A stretch of 64,000 nucleotides of DNA, taken from NCBI GenBank assembly GCA_947494325.1, contig CANLUS010000001.1, positions 496,001 to 560,000 on the forward strand, in the 5' to 3' direction. This DNA comes from an uncultured Flavobacteriaceae bacterium (lineage in GTDB: Bacteria; Bacteroidota; Bacteroidia; Flavobacteriales; Flavobacteriaceae). Both the position numbers and the translations under genes were made by a program. The notes under the pieces are model-generated. The model made no database searches. It saw nothing but the letters and a program-made list of their open reading frames with translations, and was not told the origin of the DNA. Shown here one piece after another: positions 8,830 through 18,116 of this stretch (positions within the stretch are counted from its first letter, which is position 1; each line of letters begins with the position of its first letter).

Positions 8830-10584
8830 ATGTATAGAAGTCATACAAATGGTGAATTGCGATTAGCGCATGTTGGAAATGAAGTTAATTTATCTGGTTG
8901 GGTACAAAAAGTACGCGATAAAGGTTTTATGTTATGGATAGATCTGCGTGATCGTTACGGCATTACGCAACTAATCTTAGATGAAGAGCGCACTGATAAA
9001 ACACTTTTTGAAAAAGTAAAAACGCTAGGGCGTGAATTTGTAATTCAGGCAACTGGCACAGTCATTGAACGTCAATCAAAAAACAACAATATTCCAACAG
9101 GAGAAATTGAAGTCTTGGTTACAAAATTGACCATTTTAAATGCTGCTAAAACCCCTCCTTTTACCATCGAAGATGATACCGATGGTGGAGAAGAATTACG
9201 CATGCAATACCGTTATTTAGATATTCGTCGTAACCCAGTGAAAGAAAACTTAATCTTTCGCCATAAAGTGGCACAAGAAGTTCGAAATTACTTATCAAAT
9301 CAGGATTTTATCGAAGTAGAAACACCTTATTTGATTAAATCTACGCCAGAAGGTGCTCGTGATTTTGTAGTGCCTAGCCGAATGAATGAAGGGCAGTTTT
9401 ACGCCTTGCCACAATCTCCTCAAACCTTTAAACAATTGTTAATGGTAGGTGGAATGGACAAGTACTTTCAAATTGTAAAATGCTTTCGTGATGAAGATTT
9501 ACGGGCTGATAGACAACCTGAATTTACGCAGATAGACTGTGAAATGGCGTTTGTAGAACAAGAAGATATTTTGAATGCTTTCGAAGGTTTAACACGTCAT
9601 TTGCTACAAAAAATAAACAATATTTACGTGGCCGAGTTTCCGAGAATGACCTATGAAGAAGCCATGCGCACTTACGGAAATGACAAGCCAGATATCCGCT
9701 TCGGAATGAAGTTTGGTGAATTGAATGCTGTTGCTCAGCATAAAGAATTTAATGTCTTCAATCAGGCAGAACTCGTAGTAGGGATTGCCGTGCCCGGAGG
9801 AAATTCATATACAAGAAAAGATATAGATAAATTAATTGATTGGGTAAAACGTCCGCAAGTTGGTGCTCTTGGAATGGTGTATGCACGTTGTAACGAAGAT
9901 GGTAGTTTTAAATCTTCTGTAGATAAGTTTTATGATCAAGAAGATCTGGCAAATTGGGCAGAAGTTACTGGTGCCAAGCCAGGTGATTTGGTGTGTGTTC
10001 TTTCTGGAGATACCGCTAAAGTGAGAGCACAATTAAGTGCCTTGCGTATGGAACTAGCAGAACGCCTAGGTTTACGTAAACCGGATGAATTTGCACCATT
10101 GTGGGTGGTAGATTTCCCTTTATTAGAATGGGATGAAGAAACAGAACGTTTTCATGCCATGCATCACCCATTTACTTCTCCAAAACCAGAAGATATGCCT
10201 TTGTTAGATACCGATCCTGCTAAGGTTAGAGCGAACGCTTATGACCTAGTATTGAATGGTAACGAAATAGGTGGTGGCTCTATAAGAATTCATGACAAAG
10301 CAACTCAAGCCTTGATGTTCGACCATTTAGGGTTTACTCCAGAAGAGGCTAAAGCACAATTCGGATTCTTAATGAACGCCTTCGAATATGGGGCTCCACC
10401 ACACGGAGGTATTGCGTTTGGTTTAGACAGATTAGTGGCTATTTTGGGTGGTCAAGAAACGATTCGTGATTTTATTGCATTTCCTAAAAATAATTCAGGT
10501 CGCGATGTTATGATCGACGCTCCTGCGCTTATTGACGATGCCCAATTAACAGAATTAAGTTTAAAACTAAATCTAAAATCTTAA
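8830..10584 (+). CDS. aspS: Aspartate--tRNA ligase
   Basis: A bacterial-type class II aspartyl-tRNA synthetase of 584 residues from the ATG at 8830. In order it has an N-terminal OB fold binding the anticodon ([21 protein letters not shown]), the class II motif 1 region (IEVETPYL), motif 2 with [11 protein letters not shown] and [15 protein letters not shown], the bacterial GAD insertion domain at about residues 290-420, and motif 3 ([13 protein letters not shown]). It charges tRNA-Asp. The start is fixed by the promoter at 8804-8811 and by the family N terminus [10 protein letters not shown]. Whether it is discriminating cannot be judged by eye. Confidence 0.95.
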   Translation: MYRSHTNGELRLAHVGNEVNLSGWVQKVRDKGFMLWIDLRDRYGITQLILDEERTDKTLFEKVKTLGREFVIQATGTVIERQSKNNNIPTGEIEVLVTKLTILNAAKTPPFTIEDDTDGGEELRMQYRYLDIRRNPVKENLIFRHKVAQEVRNYLSNQDFIEVETPYLIKSTPEGARDFVVPSRMNEGQFYALPQSPQTFKQLLMVGGMDKYFQIVKCFRDEDLRADRQPEFTQIDCEMAFVEQEDILNAFEGLTRHLLQKINNIYVAEFPRMTYEEAMRTYGNDKPDIRFGMKFGELNAVAQHKEFNVFNQAELVVGIAVPGGNSYTRKDIDKLIDWVKRPQVGALGMVYARCNEDGSFKSSVDKFYDQEDLANWAEVTGAKPGDLVCVLSGDTAKVRAQLSALRMELAERLGLRKPDEFAPLWVVDFPLLEWDEETERFHAMHHPFTSPKPEDMPLLDTDPAKVRANAYDLVLNGNEIGGGSIRIHDKATQALMFDHLGFTPEEAKAQFGFLMNAFEYGAPPHGGIAFGLDRLVAILGGQETIRDFIAFPKNNSGRDVMIDAPALIDDAQLTELSLKLNLKS

Positions 10585-10630
10585 AGAGCTATTCAGCGCT
10601 TTCATCAAAATTTTTAGTAATTTTCAGTTC

Positions 10631-11344
10631 ATGAAAGCAACCATCCTTTACGTGAGCCTTTTTTTGTGCTCAATAACCTGCTTTTCCCAAAAATTAACAG
10701 GTGCTCAATTACTAGAGAAGTCAATTTCATATCACGATCCAGATCATCGTTGGGAAACTTTTAAAGACAGTCTTTTTATTACCATGGAGACGCCAAATTC
10801 TTCAAATAGAAATAGCGTCATTCATATTGATTTAGCCAATGAAATTTTTTATATAATAGCGACAAGAGATACGATATCAACTGAATATACGCTCGACAAA
10901 TCAAAATGTTCTATTGTTTTTAATGGCATTAAAAATCCATCCGAAAAGATAAAAAAAGTACATAAATTAAGCTGCGAACGTGCTCATATGTTTAAAAATT
11001 ATTATACCTATCTCTATGGGTTGCCAATGAAATTAAAAGACCCAGGAACTATTATAGATCCAAAAATTCAACGAAAAAAGTTCAACAAAAAAGACTATTT
11101 AGTTCTCAAAGCAACGTACGAAAAGGCGATTGGAAAAGACACTTGGTATTTCTATTTCGACCCACAGAGTTATGCTATGGAAGTATATCAATTTTTTCAT
11201 GATGAGGCCAAAAACGATGGAGAATATATTCTCTTAACAAAGGAAGAAACTATACACGATATCAAAATGCCAAAAATTAGAGCTTGGTATATGAACAAAG
11301 ATAATAAGTATCTCGGAAAAGATATATTGAAACGCTCTTTTTAA
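10631..11344 (+). CDS. DUF6503 family secreted protein
   Basis: A 237-residue protein with a signal peptide (residues 1-19, cleavage near CFSQ). The mature protein begins with LTGAQLLEKSISYHDPDHRWETF, typical of DUF6503-type proteins of flavobacteria, which look like LolA/LppX-type half-barrel proteins. The family function is unknown; a periplasmic lipid- or lipoprotein-related role is only a guess from the fold class. It starts 46 bases after aspS and ends 6 bases before the chloride channel gene, so it may be co-transcribed with that gene. Confidence 0.65.
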   Translation: MKATILYVSLFLCSITCFSQKLTGAQLLEKSISYHDPDHRWETFKDSLFITMETPNSSNRNSVIHIDLANEIFYIIATRDTISTEYTLDKSKCSIVFNGIKNPSEKIKKVHKLSCERAHMFKNYYTYLYGLPMKLKDPGTIIDPKIQRKKFNKKDYLVLKATYEKAIGKDTWYFYFDPQSYAMEVYQFFHDEAKNDGEYILLTKEETIHDIKMPKIRAWYMNKDNKYLGKDILKRSF

Positions 11345-11350
11345 GACCGA

Positions 11351-13138
11351 ATGCCGATCAAACTAAAAAAAATACTAGCCAAAATCGTTGTTTGGAGATA
11401 TAGACATATCCCTGAGCGGCAGTTTATCTATATACTAAGTGTACTGGTGGGGTTTCTTGCAGGTTTGGGTACGGTATTACTTAAAAATTTCACCTATATT
11501 ATCCAACTCCTTCTAGACATTCAATTTTTTAAGAATTATCAGGCTTCTATGTATTTTATCTTTCCAATTATAGGATTGCTATTGGTATTTTTAATTAAAA
11601 AGTTTTGGCTTAAAAAACCTATTGGTCATGGAATCTCTACGACACTTCATTCGATTTCTAAACAAAGTGGAATTATAGAACGTTATAAATTATTTGCCTC
11701 TTTAATTACGGCACCCATCACTGCAGGTTTTGGGGGTTCAGTCGGGTTACAGGGGCCCGCTGTAAGTACTGGAGCTGCTTTAGGTTCGAATGTAGCTCAG
11801 CTTTTCAGGATGAATACCAAAACTAGAATGTTACTTATTGGCTGTGCAACTGCAGGTGCTATGGCATCTATGTTTAAAGCGCCAATTGCCGCTATTGTAT
11901 TTGCCTTAGAAATATTTAGCTTAGATATTGCTTTTGCATCGCTTATCCCGCTATTATTAGCCTCTGTTGCTGCCGTGGTTACTTCCTATTTTTTTACAGG
12001 AACAGATGTGTTGTTTCGTTTTGAATTGATAGATAAATTCGAAATTAAGGATATTCTGTTTTATGTCATTTTAGGATTTGGAACCGGTATTGCATCGGTT
12101 TATTTTTCTAAAATGTATTTTGCGATTACCAATTTTTTCAAGCGATTTAAAAATTCTGCAGAACGCTTATTAATCGGTGGCTTGGCTATAGGAGCCATGT
12201 TGTATTTTATTCCTCCACTTTTTGGGGAAGGCTATGGTTTAATTAATAATTTATTAGACGGAAATCACATTGCTGCTATTGGCAAAACTCCTTTCGAAAT
12301 CGATCTCACCAATATATGGGTTGTCATCGGTTTATTAGTGGGGATTACCATATTTAAAGCTGTCGCAATGACCACCACATTTGCAGCTGGCGGTGTTGGA
12401 GGTATCTTTATTCCGACGTTGGTTATGGGGAGTGCACTCGGGAATGCCTTTGCCAAAATAATTAATAATATGGGACTCGGATTTCATGTTTCTGAATCTA
12501 ATTTTACACTTATCGGAATGACCGGGTTGATGGCCGGTGTGCTGCATGCACCGCTAACTGCCATTTTCTTGATTGCAGAAATCACCGGAGGTTATGATCT
12601 TTTTGTTCCATTAATGCTGGTATCTGCCATTTCTTTTGCTTTAACAAGGTATTTTGTCTCACATTCAATTTATACTGCCGAGCTTGCCGAACGTGGAGAA
12701 TTGATTACACACAATAAGGATAAAAATGCCTTATTAATGATGGATCTGGATCATATTATTGAAACCAACTTTATCAGTATTTTGCCAGAAATGAAATTAG
12801 GAGTGATTTTAAAAAATGCGGTTGCGAAATCTGACAGGAATATTTTTCCTGTAGTCAATCAGCAGAATCAATTTTTAGGGGTTCTATTATTAGATGATAT
12901 TCGCAAAATAATGTTTGATCAGAAGTTTTATAATGTCATTTCTGTGAATGACCTCATGGAGAATGCTCCGGCTATAATCTTTTATAATGAAGATAGTATG
13001 GGGGCAATTATGAAAAAATTTGAAGCAAGTGGTGCTTGGAATCTGCCAGTTATAAAAGATGGTATCTATTATGGCTTTATCTCAAAATCTAAAATGCTCA
13101 CGGTGTATCGCAAAAAATTAATCGAAGTTTCGAATTAA
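11351..13138 (+). CDS. ClC-family chloride channel/transporter with CBS domains
   Basis: A 595-residue ClC protein with about ten to twelve helices in residues 25-450 and a cytoplasmic CBS pair at about 460-590. The three anion-site segments are visible: GHGIST (92-97), GLQGPAV (132-138) and GGIFIPTLV. In most ClC proteins the second reads GxEGP. Here the gating glutamate position is Gln134 (codon 11750-11752). The position of the internal proton-transfer glutamate of E. coli CLC-ec1 (second Glu of IIEEM) is Ile188, in FALEIF. By analogy with CLC-ec1 mutants and eukaryotic channels, this suggests passive anion conduction rather than Cl-/H+ exchange; that is inference. Confidence 0.9.
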   Translation: MPIKLKKILAKIVVWRYRHIPERQFIYILSVLVGFLAGLGTVLLKNFTYIIQLLLDIQFFKNYQASMYFIFPIIGLLLVFLIKKFWLKKPIGHGISTTLHSISKQSGIIERYKLFASLITAPITAGFGGSVGLQGPAVSTGAALGSNVAQLFRMNTKTRMLLIGCATAGAMASMFKAPIAAIVFALEIFSLDIAFASLIPLLLASVAAVVTSYFFTGTDVLFRFELIDKFEIKDILFYVILGFGTGIASVYFSKMYFAITNFFKRFKNSAERLLIGGLAIGAMLYFIPPLFGEGYGLINNLLDGNHIAAIGKTPFEIDLTNIWVVIGLLVGITIFKAVAMTTTFAAGGVGGIFIPTLVMGSALGNAFAKIINNMGLGFHVSESNFTLIGMTGLMAGVLHAPLTAIFLIAEITGGYDLFVPLMLVSAISFALTRYFVSHSIYTAELAERGELITHNKDKNALLMMDLDHIIETNFISILPEMKLGVILKNAVAKSDRNIFPVVNQQNQFLGVLLLDDIRKIMFDQKFYNVISVNDLMENAPAIIFYNEDSMGAIMKKFEASGAWNLPVIKDGIYYGFISKSKMLTVYRKKLIEVSN

Positions 13139-13154
13139 ATCATTTAAACATCGT

Positions 13155-14036
13155 TTATTTTTTTAAAAATTGTACTGCTTTATCAGGAAAATCAGTAAAT
13201 ATTCCATCTAAATCTAGGGTATTAAATCCATAATTCAAAAGAGCGTCAAAAGATTCAAATTCACCCAAATCATCCGCCCTAAATGTAAAAGCGTGTACGG
13301 TTAAACCCAAATCATGTGCCTCGACGATATATTCGGGAGAGATTTGTTTATACCATGGACCTACGCCATCGGCATAATCGGTATAACTTTGTAATGATGA
13401 TGATGAATCCTCAGCTTCTGTTAATTGTACTAAAAACAACTTAGAGTGCAACTCCTTTCGAATCCGTTTCAACTCTTCTACATCAAAACACTGTAAAATA
13501 CAGGCATCGTTTTTATTCTTGTATCCATAGCTTGACAATGTTTCTAATACAATTTTTGAAATATCTTTCCCTTCCTTTAAATGAAATGCTGGGTCCTTTA
13601 TTTCAGGATAGATTCCAATGTTATTCCCAGTACTTTTGTTAAGCCCTTGAATCAATTCAATTTCATCTTGTAAAGAATTTAATTTGAACGTTGATTTGTC
13701 CAAAGGAAAACGATTTTTATATATTGGTTTTTTCGTTTTAGTGTCGAAACGTTCTGAAACCTGTAACTCTAGCAATTCATGATAGGTAAAATCAATTACA
13801 TAATATCGCCCATCAGCACGTTTTCTATCAGGAAATTTCTCAATTACATCTGTAACTGTTTCTAAATAAATATCATGAATAACTATCGGAATATCATCTT
13901 TTGATAATACCAGGTCTTGTTCTAAAAAATCGGGTTGCATAGCATAAGCCATTGCTTTCGATGCTAAGGTATGTTCTGGTAAATATCCTGATGCACCACG
14001 ATGTGCAATCACAATTTTAGTCGATTTAGACTCCAT
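13155..14036 (-). CDS. glpQ: Glycerophosphodiester phosphodiesterase (catalytic frame)
   Basis: A 293-residue GDPD-family enzyme of the periplasmic GlpQ type. The catalytic motifs are HRGASGYLPEHT near residue 12, LEQDLVLSKD (metal-binding ExD) and VIHD. It hydrolyses glycerophosphodiesters to glycerol-3-phosphate and an alcohol. GlpQ-type enzymes are exported, yet this frame starts directly at the catalytic domain with no signal. A lipoprotein signal peptide lies immediately upstream in another frame (14009-14110), joined through a run of six A residues. One extra A would fuse the two frames. So the gene is either frameshifted, subject to slippage, or carries a sequencing error. Confidence 0.85.
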   Translation of the reverse strand: MESKSTKIVIAHRGASGYLPEHTLASKAMAYAMQPDFLEQDLVLSKDDIPIVIHDIYLETVTDVIEKFPDRKRADGRYYVIDFTYHELLELQVSERFDTKTKKPIYKNRFPLDKSTFKLNSLQDEIELIQGLNKSTGNNIGIYPEIKDPAFHLKEGKDISKIVLETLSSYGYKNKNDACILQCFDVEELKRIRKELHSKLFLVQLTEAEDSSSSLQSYTDYADGVGPWYKQISPEYIVEAHDLGLTVHAFTFRADDLGEFESFDALLNYGFNTLDLDGIFTDFPDKAVQFLKK

Positions 14037-14110
14037 TTTTTAAAATTAGGTTTCGAGTTACATCCATAAAAACAGAATATAACTAGAATAAACAGTGAGA
14101 TTCTATTCAT
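14009..14110 (-). other. Out-of-frame lipoprotein signal peptide upstream of glpQ
   Basis: An ATG at 14110 on the minus strand opens a 33-codon frame. It encodes Met-Asn-Arg, a hydrophobic stretch, and the lipobox FYGC followed by NSKPNFKK, which is a textbook lipoprotein signal. It stops at 14009-14011, about nine codons inside the glpQ gene. The frame change occurs at six consecutive A (minus strand, just before the glpQ ATG at 14036). Seven A would read through directly into the glpQ frame. Confidence 0.7.
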
Positions 14111-14167
14111 GTTCCTAAAGATATAAATTTTGTATTTTAGCCACATTAACAATTCGTCCTTTTTCTC

Positions 14168-14410
14168 ATGAAAACAGTCCTAAAAATTCTATTCGCCCTT
14201 TTTATCGCTGGAGTTTTTTATGGAATTTATCTAAATATTCAAGGAGACGATTTTTATCATCAGGTTTTTGGTATTAGTATCCTTTTCTTCTCTTTTATAG
14301 TGATGCCTCTTTTTATTTATCATCGCTATCAACTAGGAAAATATAAGAAATATGTACTAGATCCCAAAAGTAAAAATCCCTTTAAGATTGACGAAGACAA
14401 ATTAGACTGA
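14168..14410 (+). CDS. Small two-helix membrane protein
   Basis: An 80-residue hypothetical protein. There are hydrophobic segments at about residues 5-22 and 33-51, with a short connecting loop and a basic C-terminal tail (LGKYKKYVLDPKSK). It resembles small conserved flavobacterial inner-membrane proteins that lack an assigned function. It is divergent from glpQ and convergent with the deaminase gene. No functional motif is visible. Confidence 0.6.
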   Translation: MKTVLKILFALFIAGVFYGIYLNIQGDDFYHQVFGISILFFSFIVMPLFIYHRYQLGKYKKYVLDPKSKNPFKIDEDKLD

Positions 14411-14469
14411 CGTTAAGATTGTCTTTATAAAACTCAAATTAAATGTAGCATAGCGCCGCCTAACTCACT

Positions 14470-14964
14470 TTAATTCAAATTACGCTTTTGAATAAAAAAA
14501 CGCGTAATTAATTCACTGCATTCTTTTTCAAGAATACCACCAATTACCTTTGTCTTTGGGTGTAACTGTGTTTTAAAATGTTGAAACCCACGCTGTGGAT
14601 CATGCGCGCCAAAAACGATCTTCCCAATTTGTGTCCAGTAACTCGCTCCAGCGCACATTTGACAAGGTTCCAACGTCACATACAAGGTGCAGTTTTTTAA
14701 ATACTTTCCTCCTAAATAGTCCGAAGCCGCTGTAAATGCTTGCATTTCGGCATGAGCTGTAACATCATTCAACAATTCCGTCAAGTTGTGCGCCCTCGCA
14801 ATAATTTGATCATTGATTACAATAACAGCGCCAATGGGTACTTCATTTTTTTCGAAGGCCCTTTCAGCTTCCTGTAAAGCACGTTTCATAAAATAAGTAT
14901 CATCAAATGGGTTTTGCACGCGATAAATTTTGCGTAAAAATACATCTTTATTTATTTTATCCAT
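14470..14964 (-). CDS. TadA-like nucleoside/tRNA adenosine deaminase
   Basis: A cytidine-deaminase-fold protein with zinc motifs HAEMQAF (catalytic Glu) and PCQMC. The pattern NPFDDTYFMKRALQEAERAFEKNEVPIGAV is typical of TadA, which converts A34 to inosine in tRNA-Arg, although guanine-deaminase-like relatives exist. The chosen start gives 164 residues, with about 17 residues before the conserved NPFDD block. A GTG two codons before NPFDD is a plausible shorter start. It is divergent from dxs, 27 bases away. Confidence 0.75.
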   Translation of the reverse strand: MDKINKDVFLRKIYRVQNPFDDTYFMKRALQEAERAFEKNEVPIGAVIVINDQIIARAHNLTELLNDVTAHAEMQAFTAASDYLGGKYLKNCTLYVTLEPCQMCAGASYWTQIGKIVFGAHDPQRGFQHFKTQLHPKTKVIGGILEKECSELITRFFIQKRNLN

Positions 14965-14979
14965 ATCAGATGCATCTCG

Positions 14980-14987
14980 TACATTTG
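14980..14987 (+). promoter_or_regulatory. TAnnTTTG promoter element of dxs
   Basis: TACATTTG, a perfect match to the flavobacterial -7 consensus, ending only 4 bases before the dxs ATG. A transcript from it would start at or almost at the start codon, so the mRNA is probably leaderless or nearly so. Confidence 0.65.
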
Positions 14988-14991
14988 CAAC

Positions 14992-16767
14992 ATGTCTGTT
15001 AATTTGCTAGATAGTATTTATAACCCAAAAGATTTACGTAAACTCTCCAAGGAGCAATTACCACAATTGGCTCAAGAATTACGCGATTTCATAATTGATA
15101 TTGTAGCAACAAAAGAAGGGCATTTAGGGGCAAGTTTAGGCGTTATTGAGCTAACTATTGCCTTGCATTACGTATTTGATACTCCCGAGGATTTATTAGT
15201 TTGGGACGTTGGACATCAAGCCTACGGACATAAAATTATAACCGAAAGGAAAGATAATTTTCATACCAATAGACAATTTGGTGGCCTTTCTGGTTTTCCT
15301 AATAGAAGTGAAAGCAATTATGATGCCTTTGGTGTAGGACATTCGTCTACTTCAATTTCTGCAACTCTAGGAATGGCTATTGCATCTCGCCTAAAGGGAG
15401 ATGAAGAAAAGCAACATATTGCGGTTATCGGTGATGCTTCAATTGCAAGCGGGATGGCATTCGAAGGATTAAACCATGCAGGCGTTACTGATGCCAATAT
15501 GCTTATTATCTTAAATGATAACGCTATGGGGATAGATCCGAGTGTGGGAGCTTTAAAAAACTATCTAACGGCAATTAAAAAAAATAAGCGTATTAGAAAA
15601 CACAATATTATCGAAGCGCTAAACTTTGATTATTCTGGCCCAATAGATGGGCACGATATGACAGCGCTTATCAAAGAACTTCAGCGCTTAAAAACTGTAA
15701 AAGGGCCCAAGTTTTTACATATTATTACAACAAAAGGAAAAGGGCTCCAGCAAGCCGAAGAAAATCAAGTAACCTATCACGCACCGGGGAAATTTGACGC
15801 TAAAACGGGAGAATTAACTCCTAAGATAGCTTCCAAAGAACCACCAAAATATCAAGATGTTTTCGGTTTAACACTCGTTGAATTGGCACGAAAAAATAAA
15901 AGAATAATTGGTATTACACCAGCCATGCCAACTGGGAGTTCATTAAAATTTATGCTTGATGAAATTCCAGAAAGAGCTTTCGACGTAGGCATTGCTGAAC
16001 AACATGCCGTTACCTTAGCTGCGGGTATGGCAACCCAAGGACTAATCCCTTTTTGTAATATTTATTCGACATTTTTACAGCGAGCATATGATCAGGTAAT
16101 ACACGATGTAGCATTGCAAAGGTTACCAGTTATTTTTTGCTTAGATAGAGCCGGTCTTGTTGGACAAGATGGTGCTACCCATCACGGTGTTTTTGATCTA
16201 GCTTATCTAAGGTGTATCCCAAATCTTATTATTTTTGCTCCCTTAAACGAGGTAGAACTTAGAAATATAATGTATACGGCTCAATTAGGCTTAGAAAATC
16301 CAATAGCCATTAGATACCCTAGAGGTAAGGGTGTACTTTTAGATTGGAAAGCACCCTATTCGAAAGTAACCATCGGAAAAGGACAACTCATAAAACAAGG
16401 TTCGAAAGTTGCTGTTATCAGTATCGGTGCCATTGGGAATATAATTATTGATGTTTGTAAAAGCATCCCGGATAAAGAAAAGATTGCGCATTACGATATG
16501 CGTTTTGTAAAACCTCTAGATGAAGATTTATTGCATACAATTTGCAAAAAATTTGATCATATAGTTACTATAGAAGATGGTACGATTTCGGGAGGTTTTG
16601 GAAGCGCAGTGTTAGAATTTATACATAAATATAACTATCAAAACAAACAGATAAGACGTCTTGGTATCCCAGATAATTTTATTGAACATGGCAGCAATGA
16701 TATCTTATTGAATTCTATTAACCTCGACCGAAAAAGCATTCAACAATTATTAGAATCATTTTGCTAA
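14992..16767 (+). CDS. dxs: 1-deoxy-D-xylulose-5-phosphate synthase
   Basis: A 591-residue thiamine-diphosphate enzyme that condenses pyruvate with glyceraldehyde-3-phosphate, the first step of the MEP isoprenoid pathway. ThDP-binding motifs include GHSSTSISATLG and GDASIASGMAFEGLNHAG, with NDNAMGIDPSVGAL. The second-domain catalytic segment is GIAEQHAVTLAAGMA, and the C-terminal transketolase domain carries FVKPLDEDL. The length is slightly shorter than E. coli Dxs, as is usual in Bacteroidota. The next gene starts 5 bases after its stop. Confidence 0.95.
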   Translation: MSVNLLDSIYNPKDLRKLSKEQLPQLAQELRDFIIDIVATKEGHLGASLGVIELTIALHYVFDTPEDLLVWDVGHQAYGHKIITERKDNFHTNRQFGGLSGFPNRSESNYDAFGVGHSSTSISATLGMAIASRLKGDEEKQHIAVIGDASIASGMAFEGLNHAGVTDANMLIILNDNAMGIDPSVGALKNYLTAIKKNKRIRKHNIIEALNFDYSGPIDGHDMTALIKELQRLKTVKGPKFLHIITTKGKGLQQAEENQVTYHAPGKFDAKTGELTPKIASKEPPKYQDVFGLTLVELARKNKRIIGITPAMPTGSSLKFMLDEIPERAFDVGIAEQHAVTLAAGMATQGLIPFCNIYSTFLQRAYDQVIHDVALQRLPVIFCLDRAGLVGQDGATHHGVFDLAYLRCIPNLIIFAPLNEVELRNIMYTAQLGLENPIAIRYPRGKGVLLDWKAPYSKVTIGKGQLIKQGSKVAVISIGAIGNIIIDVCKSIPDKEKIAHYDMRFVKPLDEDLLHTICKKFDHIVTIEDGTISGGFGSAVLEFIHKYNYQNKQIRRLGIPDNFIEHGSNDILLNSINLDRKSIQQLLESFC

Positions 16768-16772
16768 CTACT

Positions 16773-18086
16773 ATGATGAAGAATTATCGTTTTTTATTAG
16801 CTGCGATCTTGCTCATTTCTATTCATTCTTTTGGGCAAGTTACCGACTCAACGACAGTTAAAAAGCCTACAGACTCAATGAGTATATCTAACAACAAAAA
16901 TGCCATCCTATTGGTAAAACTGAATGATACCTTAAACATAAGATTACGGGTTGATTCACTGGGAGTTTATAAAACGGTCGACACTATAAGACGGCTTACC
17001 AAATTAGATTCTTTACAGATTCGTATGGATTCTTTGTTGGCACCTTTTTATACAAAAAGAGTTGATTCATTAACGAGAAAAACTACCTATACCCCACTTT
17101 ATCGTATGCGTGTAAATACCCTAACTAAAGACACTGTATTTATTCAAATTCCTAAGATAAAAAAATACATAAGTCTAAAGAGCAGGTTGAAGGTAGATAC
17201 ATTGAAAATTTCAGACCCTATCAAATTATCATCTATTGATACCACCAAATTTGCGGAAGACCCTATTTGGTGGAAAAATAGAAATAGTTTTGGATTTGAC
17301 ATTAGTGAAGCGGCATTTGTAAACTGGAACGCAGGTGGTAATAACTCGATTTCGGGATTGGTAAAAGTAAATCTGTATCGATCTTACAAAAAATTATATT
17401 TACTATGGGATAACGAAATTTTTGTCCGATATGGTTTGAATAGTCAACAAGATCAAGAATTGAGAAAAACTGATGACAAGTTACAAATCAATTCTACATT
17501 TGGTTACCGAAAAGATACCTTAACCAATTGGTATTATTCTGTTAAATTCAACTTTAATACTCAATTTACTGATGGTTTTAGTTACCCCAATACTAGCGAG
17601 CCGATTTCTAGATTTTTTGCTCCGGCCTATTTATTTATTGGAGCAGGAACTATTTATGATTTAAAGAAAAAAAGTTTTTCCATGTATCTTTCTCCGTTTA
17701 CGCTAAAGTCTACTCTTGTTTTAGATAAAACTTTATCAGAACAGGGTGTATTTGGCGTGCCAAAAGGAGCAAAGTCACGGAATGAATTAGGGGCATTGTT
17801 TCAGAGCAAATGGGAGACAGAGGTCTTCAAAAATGTCGTCATGAAAACCCGAATAGAACTCTACTCAGATTACCTCAAAGACTTTGGTAATATCGACATG
17901 AAATGGGACTTAAACTTCGATTTTATCATTAATAAATATATGAAGGCCAATCTTGGTGCCTACTTAATTTATGATAATGATATTAAATTTAAGGAAGACA
18001 CTAATGGTGATGGAGAGCTTGAGACCTTGGGGGCTCGATTACAATTAAAACAATTACTAGGAATAGGCGTTTTGTTTAACTTCTAA
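16773..18086 (+). CDS. DUF3078 family outer-membrane-like protein
   Basis: A 437-residue exported protein with a signal peptide (residues 1-22, FGQ cleavage). A Ser/Asp/Thr-rich segment with repeated RVDSL/RMDSL motifs covers about residues 30-120. The C-terminal DUF3078 region begins with DPIWWKNRNSFGFDISEAAFVNWNAGG and continues as alternating beta-strands to a terminal Phe (GVLFNF), which suggests an outer-membrane barrel. The function is unknown. The start is one of two adjacent ATG codons at 16773/16776, 5 bases after dxs. Confidence 0.75.
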   Translation: MMKNYRFLLAAILLISIHSFGQVTDSTTVKKPTDSMSISNNKNAILLVKLNDTLNIRLRVDSLGVYKTVDTIRRLTKLDSLQIRMDSLLAPFYTKRVDSLTRKTTYTPLYRMRVNTLTKDTVFIQIPKIKKYISLKSRLKVDTLKISDPIKLSSIDTTKFAEDPIWWKNRNSFGFDISEAAFVNWNAGGNNSISGLVKVNLYRSYKKLYLLWDNEIFVRYGLNSQQDQELRKTDDKLQINSTFGYRKDTLTNWYYSVKFNFNTQFTDGFSYPNTSEPISRFFAPAYLFIGAGTIYDLKKKSFSMYLSPFTLKSTLVLDKTLSEQGVFGVPKGAKSRNELGALFQSKWETEVFKNVVMKTRIELYSDYLKDFGNIDMKWDLNFDFIINKYMKANLGAYLIYDNDIKFKEDTNGDGELETLGARLQLKQLLGIGVLFNF

Positions 18087-18116
18087 TTCCTAGTAATTGT
18101 ATAAAGTGTATTCTTA

